Source of the DNA: Balneolaceae bacterium
Lineage (GTDB): Bacteria > Bacteroidota > Rhodothermia > Balneolales > Balneolaceae
Length of the DNA stretch: 64,000 nucleotides
Assembly (NCBI GenBank): GCA_034521445.1
Contig: JAXHMM010000005.1
Location: forward strand, 558,001-622,000
Reading direction: 5' to 3'
Numbering within the stretch: position 1 is the first letter of the stretch; every line of letters starts with the position of its first letter. Position numbers and translations under genes: made by a program. A model generated the notes under the pieces. The model did not search any database and was not told where the DNA came from. It worked only from the letters and a program-made list of their open reading frames with translations. This document shows, one piece after another, positions 8,684 to 16,877 of the stretch.

Positions 8684-10653
8684 GAGCTCTTCCGGTTGTT
8701 TTCGAGTTCGAGGAAACGCGCGAGGAGGCGTCCCAGGTACTTTTTGTGGTACATGCGGTAAATGTGGTCCATGTCGGCGATAATTACAAGCCGCTCCTTG
8801 CTGCGGGAAAAGGCCACGTTGAGCAGGCGGGGTACGGCCAGCCCGTTCTTCTCCTCATCGAAGGGGCGTACCGAGTAGTGCCGCCGGCGCCCGTGCTCCC
8901 ACTCCCCGCTCATCACCGTGTCGAAAAGGATCACCTTCTTTTCGCGTCCCTGGAAAGTGTGGATGGTGCCCACCTCCACCTGGTCCAGTCCTTCGGCATA
9001 GAGCTCCCTGCGCAGGTCGTACACCGTGCTGCGGAAAGGCACGATCACCCCGATCTCCTCCACCGGCACGTGATGTTTCAGCACCAGGCGCTTGAGCAGT
9101 TTCTGCACCAGGGCCATATGCACCTCGTTGACGGGACTGAAGCCCCGACCCTCGTCCTTCTGCCGCAGCTCCGGCCCGTAGCGCCGGGTGTCCACCACAT
9201 TCACGGTGGGAGCCTCATCCTCCCCGCTGCCGGCGGCTTCCTCCCCCGCCGCACCGGCCGTCTTGAGGCGCCCCTCGTAGAAGACGCTACTGAGCACCTC
9301 CGCAAGGTCGCGGTTCATCCGGTACTGCACGTCGAAAAAGGAGGTCAGCGGACGGTTGCGGTCGTGCCAGTCGAACAGCTCCTCGGCCCTCCCGGCGCCC
9401 GAGACCCAGGTAAAAATATCCTCTTCCAGGAAATCGCGTGCCTCCGGCTCGTCCGTCAGCGCGATGGGGGGCAGCTGCATGGGATCGCCCACCACCACGA
9501 TGTGGCTGCGCGACTTGGAGGCCAGCACCATGAGATAGGGCAGGTTGGCCATGGAGGCCTCGTCCACCACCACGGCGTCGAAATGAAGCCCGTGAAACAA
9601 CTCCGAGGTGCAGACCTTGGCCAGGGTGGTAGCCACCAGCTCGCGTTTTTCCAGTTCTTCGCGTTCGCTGACCTTCAGCATGCGCTCCAGCTTCTCCTCC
9701 AGGGCCTCAGCCCCCCCGTACTCCTCCAGCTGCTCACCCAGCGCGTCGATGCGGTCGTCGAGCACCTTCGGCACCTCCTCCCCGTGCTCCATCAGGTTGT
9801 CGATCTCCTTCTGCAGGTTGAGGAATTCGTCCAGAAGCCCGCTCAGTTCGCCCGCCTCCCCCTTTCGGCGCTCCTCCTCCCGCTCCAGCTGGGCGTCAAA
9901 GTGGACCTCCTCCAGGCGGCGGTCATCCAGGGCCACCTCCCCGAAACGGCAGATGCGGTCCAAGAGATGGTCCCGCTCCACGGCCTCCAGGGCGTCGAGG
10001 ACGCTTAGCAGACCCACGTCCACCGCCCGGTTGGTGTTGGAGGCGAAGAGCACCTTTTTGCCCTTGACCAGGTAGTTGGCCATGATAAATCCCAGCGTGG
10101 AGGTCTTGCCGGTGCCCGGCGGACCCCAGACGTAGAGCACGCGGTTGCTGAGGGCCTTGCGGAGGGCCTCCGACTGGGCTTCGTTGCGGCTGCTGTCGTC
10201 CAGCACCCGCACCTCGCCCTCACCCGCGTGCTGCTCCGGGTCGGGTGAAAAAAGGCGGCCTATGCGCTCCTGCGCCTCCTCGTTCTCCGACAGGTACTCC
10301 AGCTCCCCCCGCAGCTTGCGCAGCACGAAATCGTTCTCCCACTCCAGGCTGATCTTCTCGATGGTCTCACCCAGGTTGTGGGGAAATTCAAGAACGACCT
10401 CGCGCTCCCCGTGCTCCACCGAATAGAGCGTCAGCTCCTCGTCGTAGCCCTCCAGCTCGCCGCGGATCTCCTCTGCGAAGCGCAGGGAGGTGTTGCGCGT
10501 TTCAAAGACGTAGTAGAATACCCCGGGCGGATGGTGCTCCCGCCGGCGTCCCCCGAAGAGCACGTCGCGGGAGGGCTTCTCGCGCACGGTGTCGATCTCA
10601 GACTCTACCGCCTCGATGGAGCGCGTCAGCAGTTTTTTGATGCTATCGGTCAT
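8680..10653 (-). CDS. Superfamily I DNA/RNA helicase (UPF1/Dna2-like AAA_11/AAA_12)
   Basis: 657 residues. The Walker A is GPPGTGKT at residues 177-184 and the Walker B is VVVDEASM. GDPMQLPPI is motif III, QYRMNRDL motif IV, GTIHTFQGRE motif V, and LLNVAFSRSKERL motif VI. A Glu-rich, probably coiled-coil insertion (about 250-330) separates motif I from motif II, as in UPF1-type helicases. It is an ATP-driven 5'-3' helicase or nuclease-less repair protein. It lies 84 bp after the gntR gene in the leftward mutS-gntR-helicase-hydrolase series. Confidence 0.92.
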   Translation of the reverse strand: MTDSIKKLLTRSIEAVESEIDTVREKPSRDVLFGGRRREHHPPGVFYYVFETRNTSLRFAEEIRGELEGYDEELTLYSVEHGEREVVLEFPHNLGETIEKISLEWENDFVLRKLRGELEYLSENEEAQERIGRLFSPDPEQHAGEGEVRVLDDSSRNEAQSEALRKALSNRVLYVWGPPGTGKTSTLGFIMANYLVKGKKVLFASNTNRAVDVGLLSVLDALEAVERDHLLDRICRFGEVALDDRRLEEVHFDAQLEREEERRKGEAGELSGLLDEFLNLQKEIDNLMEHGEEVPKVLDDRIDALGEQLEEYGGAEALEEKLERMLKVSEREELEKRELVATTLAKVCTSELFHGLHFDAVVVDEASMANLPYLMVLASKSRSHIVVVGDPMQLPPIALTDEPEARDFLEEDIFTWVSGAGRAEELFDWHDRNRPLTSFFDVQYRMNRDLAEVLSSVFYEGRLKTAGAAGEEAAGSGEDEAPTVNVVDTRRYGPELRQKDEGRGFSPVNEVHMALVQKLLKRLVLKHHVPVEEIGVIVPFRSTVYDLRRELYAEGLDQVEVGTIHTFQGREKKVILFDTVMSGEWEHGRRRHYSVRPFDEEKNGLAVPRLLNVAFSRSKERLVIIADMDHIYRMYHKKYLGRLLARFLELENNRKSS

Positions 10654-10737
10654 TGGTGTTTAGAACAGTGCGGATTCAGGTCCTTACAATTTCTGATGGA
10701 CGGAAACGGATCGGCCGCCGGGGATGGCAGCCTCCCC

Positions 10738-11631
10738 CTACTGGTCCCACAGCTCCGCCCGGATGGTATCGGCGCTCTTGGAGGCGATCTGGTACTCCAC
10801 CCTGATCCGCCGCCGCTCGGGAATCTTCTCCTCCACCAGGGTGGCGCTCCGGGAAGTATACAGTATAAGATCGGTGTTGCGCACGAAGAGCGGCAGGGAC
10901 TTCCCGTAGGAGGCCCCGGCCACGAAGGAGCCCTCGAAACGGATGCTGGTCTTGAGCTCGTCGATGATCTTGGGAATGCTCTTCTCCTCGGCCGCCACCA
11001 GGCCGATGGTCTCGATGGCGGCGCGGTCCACGATGGAAAGCAGGGTGTCGGGGTGCACCGAATAGACAATGGGCAGCAGGCGGCCGGTCTCCGCAAAGTC
11101 CCGGAAGGTATGGATGTGCTGCACCGGCACAAAGAGGGCGTCGTACTTGACCGTCTCGTTGTACTGGTTGGCCGTGAGCACCTTCGAACGCACCCCCACC
11201 TCGCGGCGGATGGCCTCGGCCAGCATGCCCCCCAGCTCCTCGGTATCCCCCACGGTGGCGCAGGTCTCGATGCGGTCGGGCCAGTCCATGAAGCTGAGCT
11301 GCTCCTGGAAGAGCTCGTCAATTTCAGATTCGTCCAGCCCGTAGCCGATCAGCTCCTCCAGCAGCCTGCGCATCTTTTCGGAGCCCACCTCCAGTCGGTC
11401 GGCCTTGTCGAGGGTGGTGGTCTGGCGCTCCACGATAAATCCGCGGCCCTGCTCCCCGCGGACCAGTCCCTCGTCCACCAGGATATGATACGCCTTTCGA
11501 ACGGTGTGGAAGCTGGTTTCCAGCTGCTGGCCCAGCTCGCGGGTGGAGGGCAGCGTCTCGCCCACCTGGAACTGCTTGGTGGCGATCATCAGCCGGATGC
11601 GGTCGGCGATATATTTGGCGGAGGTTTTCAC
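10738..11631 (-). CDS. GntR-type winged-helix regulator with novel effector domain
   Basis: 297 residues. Residues 1-70 form a GntR winged helix (LPSTRELGQQLETSFHTVRKAYHILVDEGLV). Residues 75-297 do not look like the FadR, HutC or MocR effector domains; I do not recognise the fold. The start codon overlaps the mutS stop by 4 bp, so the regulator is translationally coupled to mismatch repair. The target is unknown. Autoregulation of the mutS operon is a guess; no operator was identified. Confidence 0.85.
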   Translation of the reverse strand: MKTSAKYIADRIRLMIATKQFQVGETLPSTRELGQQLETSFHTVRKAYHILVDEGLVRGEQGRGFIVERQTTTLDKADRLEVGSEKMRRLLEELIGYGLDESEIDELFQEQLSFMDWPDRIETCATVGDTEELGGMLAEAIRREVGVRSKVLTANQYNETVKYDALFVPVQHIHTFRDFAETGRLLPIVYSVHPDTLLSIVDRAAIETIGLVAAEEKSIPKIIDELKTSIRFEGSFVAGASYGKSLPLFVRNTDLILYTSRSATLVEEKIPERRRIRVEYQIASKSADTIRAELWDQ

Positions 11632-14330
11632 CCCTTCTTATCCACCATCTTCTTGAGTTCGGTGAGCAGCATGAGCGATTCGATGGGCGTCATCCGGTTG
11701 GGGTCGCAGGCCTCCAGCTTGTCCATGAGCTGCTCGATCCGGGGGTCAAGCTCCGCCTGAAAGAGGGACATCTGCTCGATCTGCTCCTGCTTGTCCATTT
11801 GTTGGGCCGCCTTACGGGCCGCAGCCTGCCTGGCCGCGGCGGCGGCCTTGCCATTTTCGCCCCCCTCCTTGAGGGTGCCGGCGGAGTCGGTCAGGTCGAG
11901 ACTGTGGCTCTCCAGGTTCCCCAGGATCTCCCGGGCGCGCTCGATGACGATGGAGGGAAGCCCGGCCATATCGGCCACCTGTATGCCGTAGCTGTGGTCG
12001 GTGCCGCCGGGCACCAGCTTGCGCAGGAAGATCACCTTGCCCTCGTGCTCCTTCACCTGCACGTTGTAGTTTTTAATATGCTCGTAAAGGTTCTCCAGCT
12101 CGTTGAGCTCGTGGTAGTGGGTGGCAAAGAGGGTCTTGGCGGCCACCGAGGGCTGGTTGTGCAGGTACTCGGCCAGCGCCCAGGCGATGCTCAGCCCGTC
12201 GAAGGTGCTGGTGCCCCGCCCCACCTCGTCCAGCAGAATGAGGGAATTGCGCGTGGCGTTGTTGAGGATGTTGGCCGCCTCGTTCATCTCCACCAGAAAG
12301 GTGCTCTCCCCGGCGGCCAGGTTGTCGGAGGCGCCCACGCGGGTGAAGATCTTGTCCACCAGTCCGATGTGCGCCTTTTTGGCGGGCACGAAGCAGCCGA
12401 CCTGCGCCAGCAGCACAATGAGGCCGGTTTGTCGTAAAATAATGCTTTTGCCGGCCATGTTGGGACCGGTGATGATCAGGATCTGCTCGTCCTCGTTCTC
12501 CAGGTGGATGTCGTTGGGAATGAAGGGCTCACCGGGCGGGAGGGTCTTCTCCACCACCGGGTGGCGCCCCTTGGTGATATCGACCACCTGGTCGTCGGCC
12601 ATCTCCGGCTTGCAGTAGTTGTTGCGGAAGGCCACCTCGGCAAAGCTCTGCAGGCAGTCCAGCTCGGCCACCGCTCGGGCCACCTGCTGCACCTGCTCGG
12701 CGTATTCGGCCACCTGGCTGCGAAGCTCCTCGAAGAGCTCGTACTCCAGGGTTTTGCTGCGCTCCTCGCTGGAGAGGATCTTCTCCTCCACCTCCTTCAG
12801 CTCCTCGGTAATGTAGCGCTCGGAGTTGACCAGGGTCTGCTTGCGCGTGAAGTGGTCGGGCACCTTCTCCTTGTGGGTATTGGTGACCTCGATGTAGTAG
12901 CCGAAGACCTTGTTGTAGCCGATCTTGAGCGAGCCGATGCCGGTTTCCGCGGCCAGCTCCTCCTTGATCTTTTCGATGTACTGCTTGCCGTTGCGGGCGA
13001 TGTCGCGCAGCTCGTCCAGCTCCTCGTTGTAGCCGTCCCGGAAGATGCCGCCGTCGCGCAGACTGGCGGGGGGATCCTCCTGTATGGACTCCTCGATCAG
13101 CTCCTGCAGCTCGTCCAGCAGGGGAAGACGCCCGCGCAGGTCGTTCAGCAGGGGCTCGTCCAGCCCCTGGAACTGCTCCTTCACGAAGGGCACGCGCAGC
13201 AGCGAACTGCTGAGCGCCGCCAGGTCGCGGGCGTTCGTGCGTCCCACGCAGATGCGGGAGATGAGCCGTTCCAGGTCACCCACCTGATCCAGTTCCTCCC
13301 GAAGGTTCTCCCGCGCCTCGTGGTCCCCGTTCAGCGCTTCCACGGCGTTGAGGCGTGCCACGATGGGCTCGAGGCGCTTGAGGGGACGCATGATCCACTT
13401 GCGCAGCATGCGGCCGCCCATGGCCGTGCATGTGCGGTCGAGGATGGAGATGAGCGTGCCTTCGGTGCCTCCCTCCTGCAGGCTGGTGACCAGCTCCAGG
13501 TTACGCTTGGTGGAGCCGTCCAGGGACATGTACTCATCGTCCTCGTAGGCATAGAGCCGTCGGATGTGTCCCAGCGAAGCCTTCTGGGTCTCCTGGACGT
13601 AGTGCATGAGCGCGCCGGCGGCCACCTGTGCGGTCTCCATACCCTCCACGCCGAAACCCTTCAGGGAGTGAGTCTCGAAGTGATCTGTGAGCAGCTCGTA
13701 GCCGTAGTCGCCCTCGTAGACCCAGTCTTCGACATAGGTGACGTTGTAGCCCTCCAGTCCCTCCGGCAGACTGTTCTTGAGCCTGCGGGGGAGCAGCAGC
13801 TCCGAGGGGGTGACAGACTGCAGCAGGTCGCCCAACCGCTCTTTGGGGGTTTCCGACAGGCCGAACTCCCCCGTGGAGACATCGGTGAAGGCCACCCCGA
13901 CCGTGCCGCCCGACCAGTGCACCGCGGCGGCGTAGTTGTTGCGTTTGTGCTCGAGCAGTTTCTCCGACATGGTGACGCCGGGAGTGGTGATCTCGGTCAC
14001 CTCCCGCTGCACCACCTTGCGGCCGGCACTCTTCGCCTCGGAGGGGTCCTCCGTCTGCTCGCAGATGGCCACCCGGTGTCCCAGCTTGACCAGCTTGGGG
14101 AGATAGGTGTCGAGGGCGTGGTAGGGAAAGCCCGCCAGCAGGGTCTGGTCGCTGCCGTTGTTGCGCTTGGTGAGGGTGATGCCCAGCTCCTCGCTCACCG
14201 TTTCGGCGTCGTCGGCGAAGGTCTCGTAGAAATCTCCTACCCGGAAGAGCAGAATAGCCCCCTCGTGCTCCTCCTTGATGGCGTGATACTGCTGCATCAG
14301 GGGGGTTAAAGACTTGTTCTTGGGACTCAT
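11628..14330 (-). CDS. mutS: DNA mismatch repair protein MutS
   Basis: 900 residues, within the usual MutS1 range. The mismatch-contact motif F-Y-E is at residues 34-36 (VGDFYETF). The ATPase domain carries GPNMAGKSIILRQ (Walker A), the LDEVGRGTSTFDG signature and ATHYHEL. A linker rich in Ala/Lys (AAAARQAAARKAAQQ) precedes the C-terminal helical tail, as in many MutS proteins. It recognises mismatches and small loops and recruits MutL. It is the first gene of a leftward unit and overlaps the downstream regulator by 4 bp. Confidence 0.97.
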   Translation of the reverse strand: MSPKNKSLTPLMQQYHAIKEEHEGAILLFRVGDFYETFADDAETVSEELGITLTKRNNGSDQTLLAGFPYHALDTYLPKLVKLGHRVAICEQTEDPSEAKSAGRKVVQREVTEITTPGVTMSEKLLEHKRNNYAAAVHWSGGTVGVAFTDVSTGEFGLSETPKERLGDLLQSVTPSELLLPRRLKNSLPEGLEGYNVTYVEDWVYEGDYGYELLTDHFETHSLKGFGVEGMETAQVAAGALMHYVQETQKASLGHIRRLYAYEDDEYMSLDGSTKRNLELVTSLQEGGTEGTLISILDRTCTAMGGRMLRKWIMRPLKRLEPIVARLNAVEALNGDHEARENLREELDQVGDLERLISRICVGRTNARDLAALSSSLLRVPFVKEQFQGLDEPLLNDLRGRLPLLDELQELIEESIQEDPPASLRDGGIFRDGYNEELDELRDIARNGKQYIEKIKEELAAETGIGSLKIGYNKVFGYYIEVTNTHKEKVPDHFTRKQTLVNSERYITEELKEVEEKILSSEERSKTLEYELFEELRSQVAEYAEQVQQVARAVAELDCLQSFAEVAFRNNYCKPEMADDQVVDITKGRHPVVEKTLPPGEPFIPNDIHLENEDEQILIITGPNMAGKSIILRQTGLIVLLAQVGCFVPAKKAHIGLVDKIFTRVGASDNLAAGESTFLVEMNEAANILNNATRNSLILLDEVGRGTSTFDGLSIAWALAEYLHNQPSVAAKTLFATHYHELNELENLYEHIKNYNVQVKEHEGKVIFLRKLVPGGTDHSYGIQVADMAGLPSIVIERAREILGNLESHSLDLTDSAGTLKEGGENGKAAAAARQAAARKAAQQMDKQEQIEQMSLFQAELDPRIEQLMDKLEACDPNRMTPIESLMLLTELKKMVDKKG

Positions 14331-14467
14331 CTGGGCGGTTTGCTGGGTTCGGGAGGGTGCATCGGGCGACAGGCGCCATCCTGCGGAATCGGGAGCCCGG
14401 CAGAATCTGTTGGCATTACCGGGTGCTAGGAATTAATTTAAGCTGTTCTCAAACAACCGTATCTGTT

Positions 14468-15370
14468 GTGCAGAAGTATAAGAATTTCTGGCGCCGCATC
14501 GTAGATCTGTTAAAGAATAAGGACGTGTTTTTCAACGCGTCCGCGATCACCTTTAACCTCTTTATCTGCGCCGTACCCTTCGTCCTGCTGATGATTTCAC
14601 TCATCGGCTACGTGCTTTCCTACGAGGACGCCTTCAACGAGATCCTGCGCTATGGACGGGAGCTTTTTCCCGCCTTTTCGCACGAGACGCAGAGCGGGGA
14701 CGTCTTTGAGGGGGCGGTTACCCTGGAGAACCTGCTGAACCCCCTGGTCGGCGCGCGTCAGGTCTTCGGTATTTCGGGGGCCGTCATTCTGGTCTTCTTC
14801 TCCCAGGGCCTCTTCTACACCATCAAGCACGTGATCTTTGACATTTTTGAGATAGAAGACCGACGTCACCCGGTGATGGAGATGGTCTACAACTTTTTCA
14901 CCTTCGGACTGGTGGGCGGGGTCTTTATCTTTTTCAGCGTCTCCATCTCCTTCCTCTCCCTCTTCTCCTTCAGCGAGATCGCCCTGCCCTTTACCGACCT
15001 GGTGCTGCGCATGGGGTGGCTCTACAACCTGCTGAACATTCTAATCCCGCTGCTGTTTACCCTATTCCTGTTCTACACCCTCTTCCGATACATCAGCGAA
15101 AAGCGCATGCAGCGCAAGGTGGCCCTGGTGGGCGCCCTGGTCTACACCGCCCTCTTTGAGGTTGCCAAATGGGGGGTGGGACTCTACCTGGGCTACGCCT
15201 TCAGCGCCTACCGATACTTCTACTCCGGCTACACCATTCCGGTCATCATCGCGATCTGGGCCTTCTATTCGGCGGTGCTGCTGGTGATGTCGGCTATCGT
15301 GGCGCGCTCCTACCAGCAGACCTTCGTCGAAAGAGGGATCTCTGAAAACCCGTATACAGCCATCTCTTAA
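14468..15370 (+). CDS. YihY/BrkB family integral membrane protein
   Basis: About 300 residues from the GTG at 14468 (VQKYKNFWRRIVDLLKNKDVFF). An upstream in-frame ATG at 14357 would add an unlikely 37-residue extension. Six hydrophobic segments, the NASAITFNLFICAVPFVLLM first-helix motif and the late segment with a YSGYTIPVIIAIWAFYSAV pattern identify the BrkB/YihY family. These were once called ribonuclease BN in error; their function is uncertain (efflux or stress permeability). It is divergent from mutS and precedes the alkyladenine glycosylase in the same direction. Confidence 0.85.
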   Translation: MQKYKNFWRRIVDLLKNKDVFFNASAITFNLFICAVPFVLLMISLIGYVLSYEDAFNEILRYGRELFPAFSHETQSGDVFEGAVTLENLLNPLVGARQVFGISGAVILVFFSQGLFYTIKHVIFDIFEIEDRRHPVMEMVYNFFTFGLVGGVFIFFSVSISFLSLFSFSEIALPFTDLVLRMGWLYNLLNILIPLLFTLFLFYTLFRYISEKRMQRKVALVGALVYTALFEVAKWGVGLYLGYAFSAYRYFYSGYTIPVIIAIWAFYSAVLLVMSAIVARSYQQTFVERGISENPYTAIS

Positions 15371-15425
15371 AGTCGAAAAGTCCAGAAGTCTTAAAGTCAA
15401 AAAGTCGGAAAGTCGGAAAGTCGAA
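15369..15425. repeat. Degenerate AAGTC-unit tandem repeat tract 2
   Basis: About six imperfect copies of AAAGTCG/AAAGTCGG occupy the whole space between the BrkB stop and the glycosylase start. The unit is the same as in the 4014-4108 tract, 11 kb away. Both tracts start within a base or two of one gene's end and finish just before the next gene. Confidence 0.85.
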
Positions 15426-15429
15426 TGTC

Positions 15430-16026
15430 ATGAAGCTGGAACGTGCATTTTATCTGCGTGATGATGTGGTGCAGATCAGCCGGGAGATGCTCGGCAAGGT
15501 GCTCTACACGCGTTTCGATGGGGAGCTCACCTCGGGCATAATTACCGAAACGGAGGCCTACCGCGGACACGACGACAAAGCCTGCCACGCCAACGACGGG
15601 CGCCGCACCGATCGCACCGAGGTGATGTACCGCCGCGGCGGCACCGCCTATGTCTACCTCTGCTATGGCATCCACCACCTGTTCAATGTGGTCACCAACC
15701 GGGAGGAGACGGCCGACGCCGTGCTGGTGCGCGCCGTTCGTCCCCTGGAAGGGAAAGAACGGATGCTCCGGAGGAGGGAGCGGGAAGAGGTGGAGCCGGC
15801 CCTCACGGCCGGACCCGGACGACTCACCCAGGCCCTGGGCATCTCGGTCGACCATTACGGGACCGACCTGCTTGGCGATACCATCTGGATCGAGGACCGC
15901 GGGCTGAATACTGGCTCCGCGGGCGTTGCATCAGGCCCCCGCGTGGGCGTGGACTACGCGGGGGAGCACGCCAAACGACCCTGGCGCTTCTGGCTGGAGG
16001 GAAACCGGTGGGTGAGCCGGGGCTGA
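15430..16026 (+). CDS. DNA-3-methyladenine glycosylase (AAG/Mpg family)
   Basis: 198 residues, normal for bacterial AAG-type glycosylases. It excises alkylated purines by base flipping. The ITETEAYRGHDDKACHAN segment carries the catalytic Glu (E in TETEAY), MYRRGGTAYVYLCYGIH is the conserved base-binding stretch, and GPGRLTQALGI is the C-terminal signature. It follows the BrkB gene across a repeat-filled 59 bp gap and is convergent with the DUF4168 gene, with a hairpin terminator between them. Confidence 0.94.
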   Translation: MKLERAFYLRDDVVQISREMLGKVLYTRFDGELTSGIITETEAYRGHDDKACHANDGRRTDRTEVMYRRGGTAYVYLCYGIHHLFNVVTNREETADAVLVRAVRPLEGKERMLRRREREEVEPALTAGPGRLTQALGISVDHYGTDLLGDTIWIEDRGLNTGSAGVASGPRVGVDYAGEHAKRPWRFWLEGNRWVSRG

Positions 16027-16063
16027 TATCCGGCGTGCATGGGATACACCCTGCCGGGCGCAC

Positions 16064-16100
16064 ACAAAAAAACGGCCCGCCGCTGGGGCAGGCCGTTTGT
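16064..16100 (-). terminator. Intrinsic terminator between mpg and the DUF4168 gene
   Basis: An 8-bp stem, AAACGGCC (16070-16077) with GGCCGTTT (16091-16098), and a 13-nt loop. On the minus strand the stem is followed by a run of seven T, so it best serves the leftward DUF4168 transcript. It may also stop the rightward one. Confidence 0.85.
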
Positions 16101-16159
16101 AGATTCATTGCCTTGCGTGTGCGTTCCGGACGATGTCCGCCCGGGATCACGACCGGTGA

Positions 16160-16696
16160 TTACCGATTTCCGCCGTTACCGCCTCCATTGCCGCCGGTAC
16201 CGGTGGTGTCTGACATCTCAGCCTGCACGCGCTGCTGGATGTCCGGGTTTGAACGAATAGTAGCATCCATGCGCTGAAATCGCTGCATGCTCATCTCGCT
16301 TTCCGTAATGATCTGCATCTGCTGCTTCTGCACCTGCATGCGCAGCTGTTGGAATTTCGGCTGCAGGCGCTGAAGGGCGCGCTTCTCCGAATCGGACAGC
16401 TGCATGTTTTGCTGCTGGCCGGTCTGCTGGGCCTGCATGATCTGCTGGAATTTCTGTACCGTGATGCTGTCAGCCTCCTCAACGATCTGCATCTGCTTCT
16501 GGTTCACCTCTGAGATGATAGGCTGGAAGCCCTGGACAATCTCTACAAACTGCTGGACGTCGGCATCGGTGACGCTGTCAGCAGGGATGGGATCGGGTTG
16601 CGGCGGCTGCATCTGCTGCTGGCCCTGAGCAAAAACAGTGCCTGCCGTCAGGGCAAATACCAGCACGAGGGAGAAAAATTTCGTTGAAACTTTCAT
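16160..16696 (-). CDS. DUF4168 exported protein, Gln/Met-rich
   Basis: 178 residues. A classical signal peptide (FFSLVLVFALTAGTVFAQ) leads into a mature protein very rich in Gln and Met, with long predicted helices (TDADVQQFVEIVQGFQPIISEV and similar). A Gly/Asn-rich tail ends the protein. The helical core resembles DUF4168, whose function is unknown; it is probably periplasmic. The gene stands alone. The region behind its start (16697-16790) is AT-rich and probably holds the promoter. Confidence 0.8.
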   Translation of the reverse strand: MKVSTKFFSLVLVFALTAGTVFAQGQQQMQPPQPDPIPADSVTDADVQQFVEIVQGFQPIISEVNQKQMQIVEEADSITVQKFQQIMQAQQTGQQQNMQLSDSEKRALQRLQPKFQQLRMQVQKQQMQIITESEMSMQRFQRMDATIRSNPDIQQRVQAEMSDTTGTGGNGGGNGGNR

Positions 16697-16877
16697 AGAA
16701 AAAGTCAGTCTTGGATTAGATTGTTGCCTTTAATATAAGTCTAACTAATATACGGATTTAATCATTCGATCTAAAAAAGGACAAACAACCCGCTGCAGCC
16801 CAGGGCCGGCGGAAACCGGACCTCACCCCGCAGCTTCAACAAGCTTCAGAGGCAAATAAGGCGGGCTGCCGTGCGCA

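Noticed and set aside
12504-14309. 601-codon open frame opposite mutS
   Set aside because: It mirrors the mutS coding frame in GC-rich DNA; the translation is Leu/Gly/Val/His-rich with no domain, and mutS is certain.
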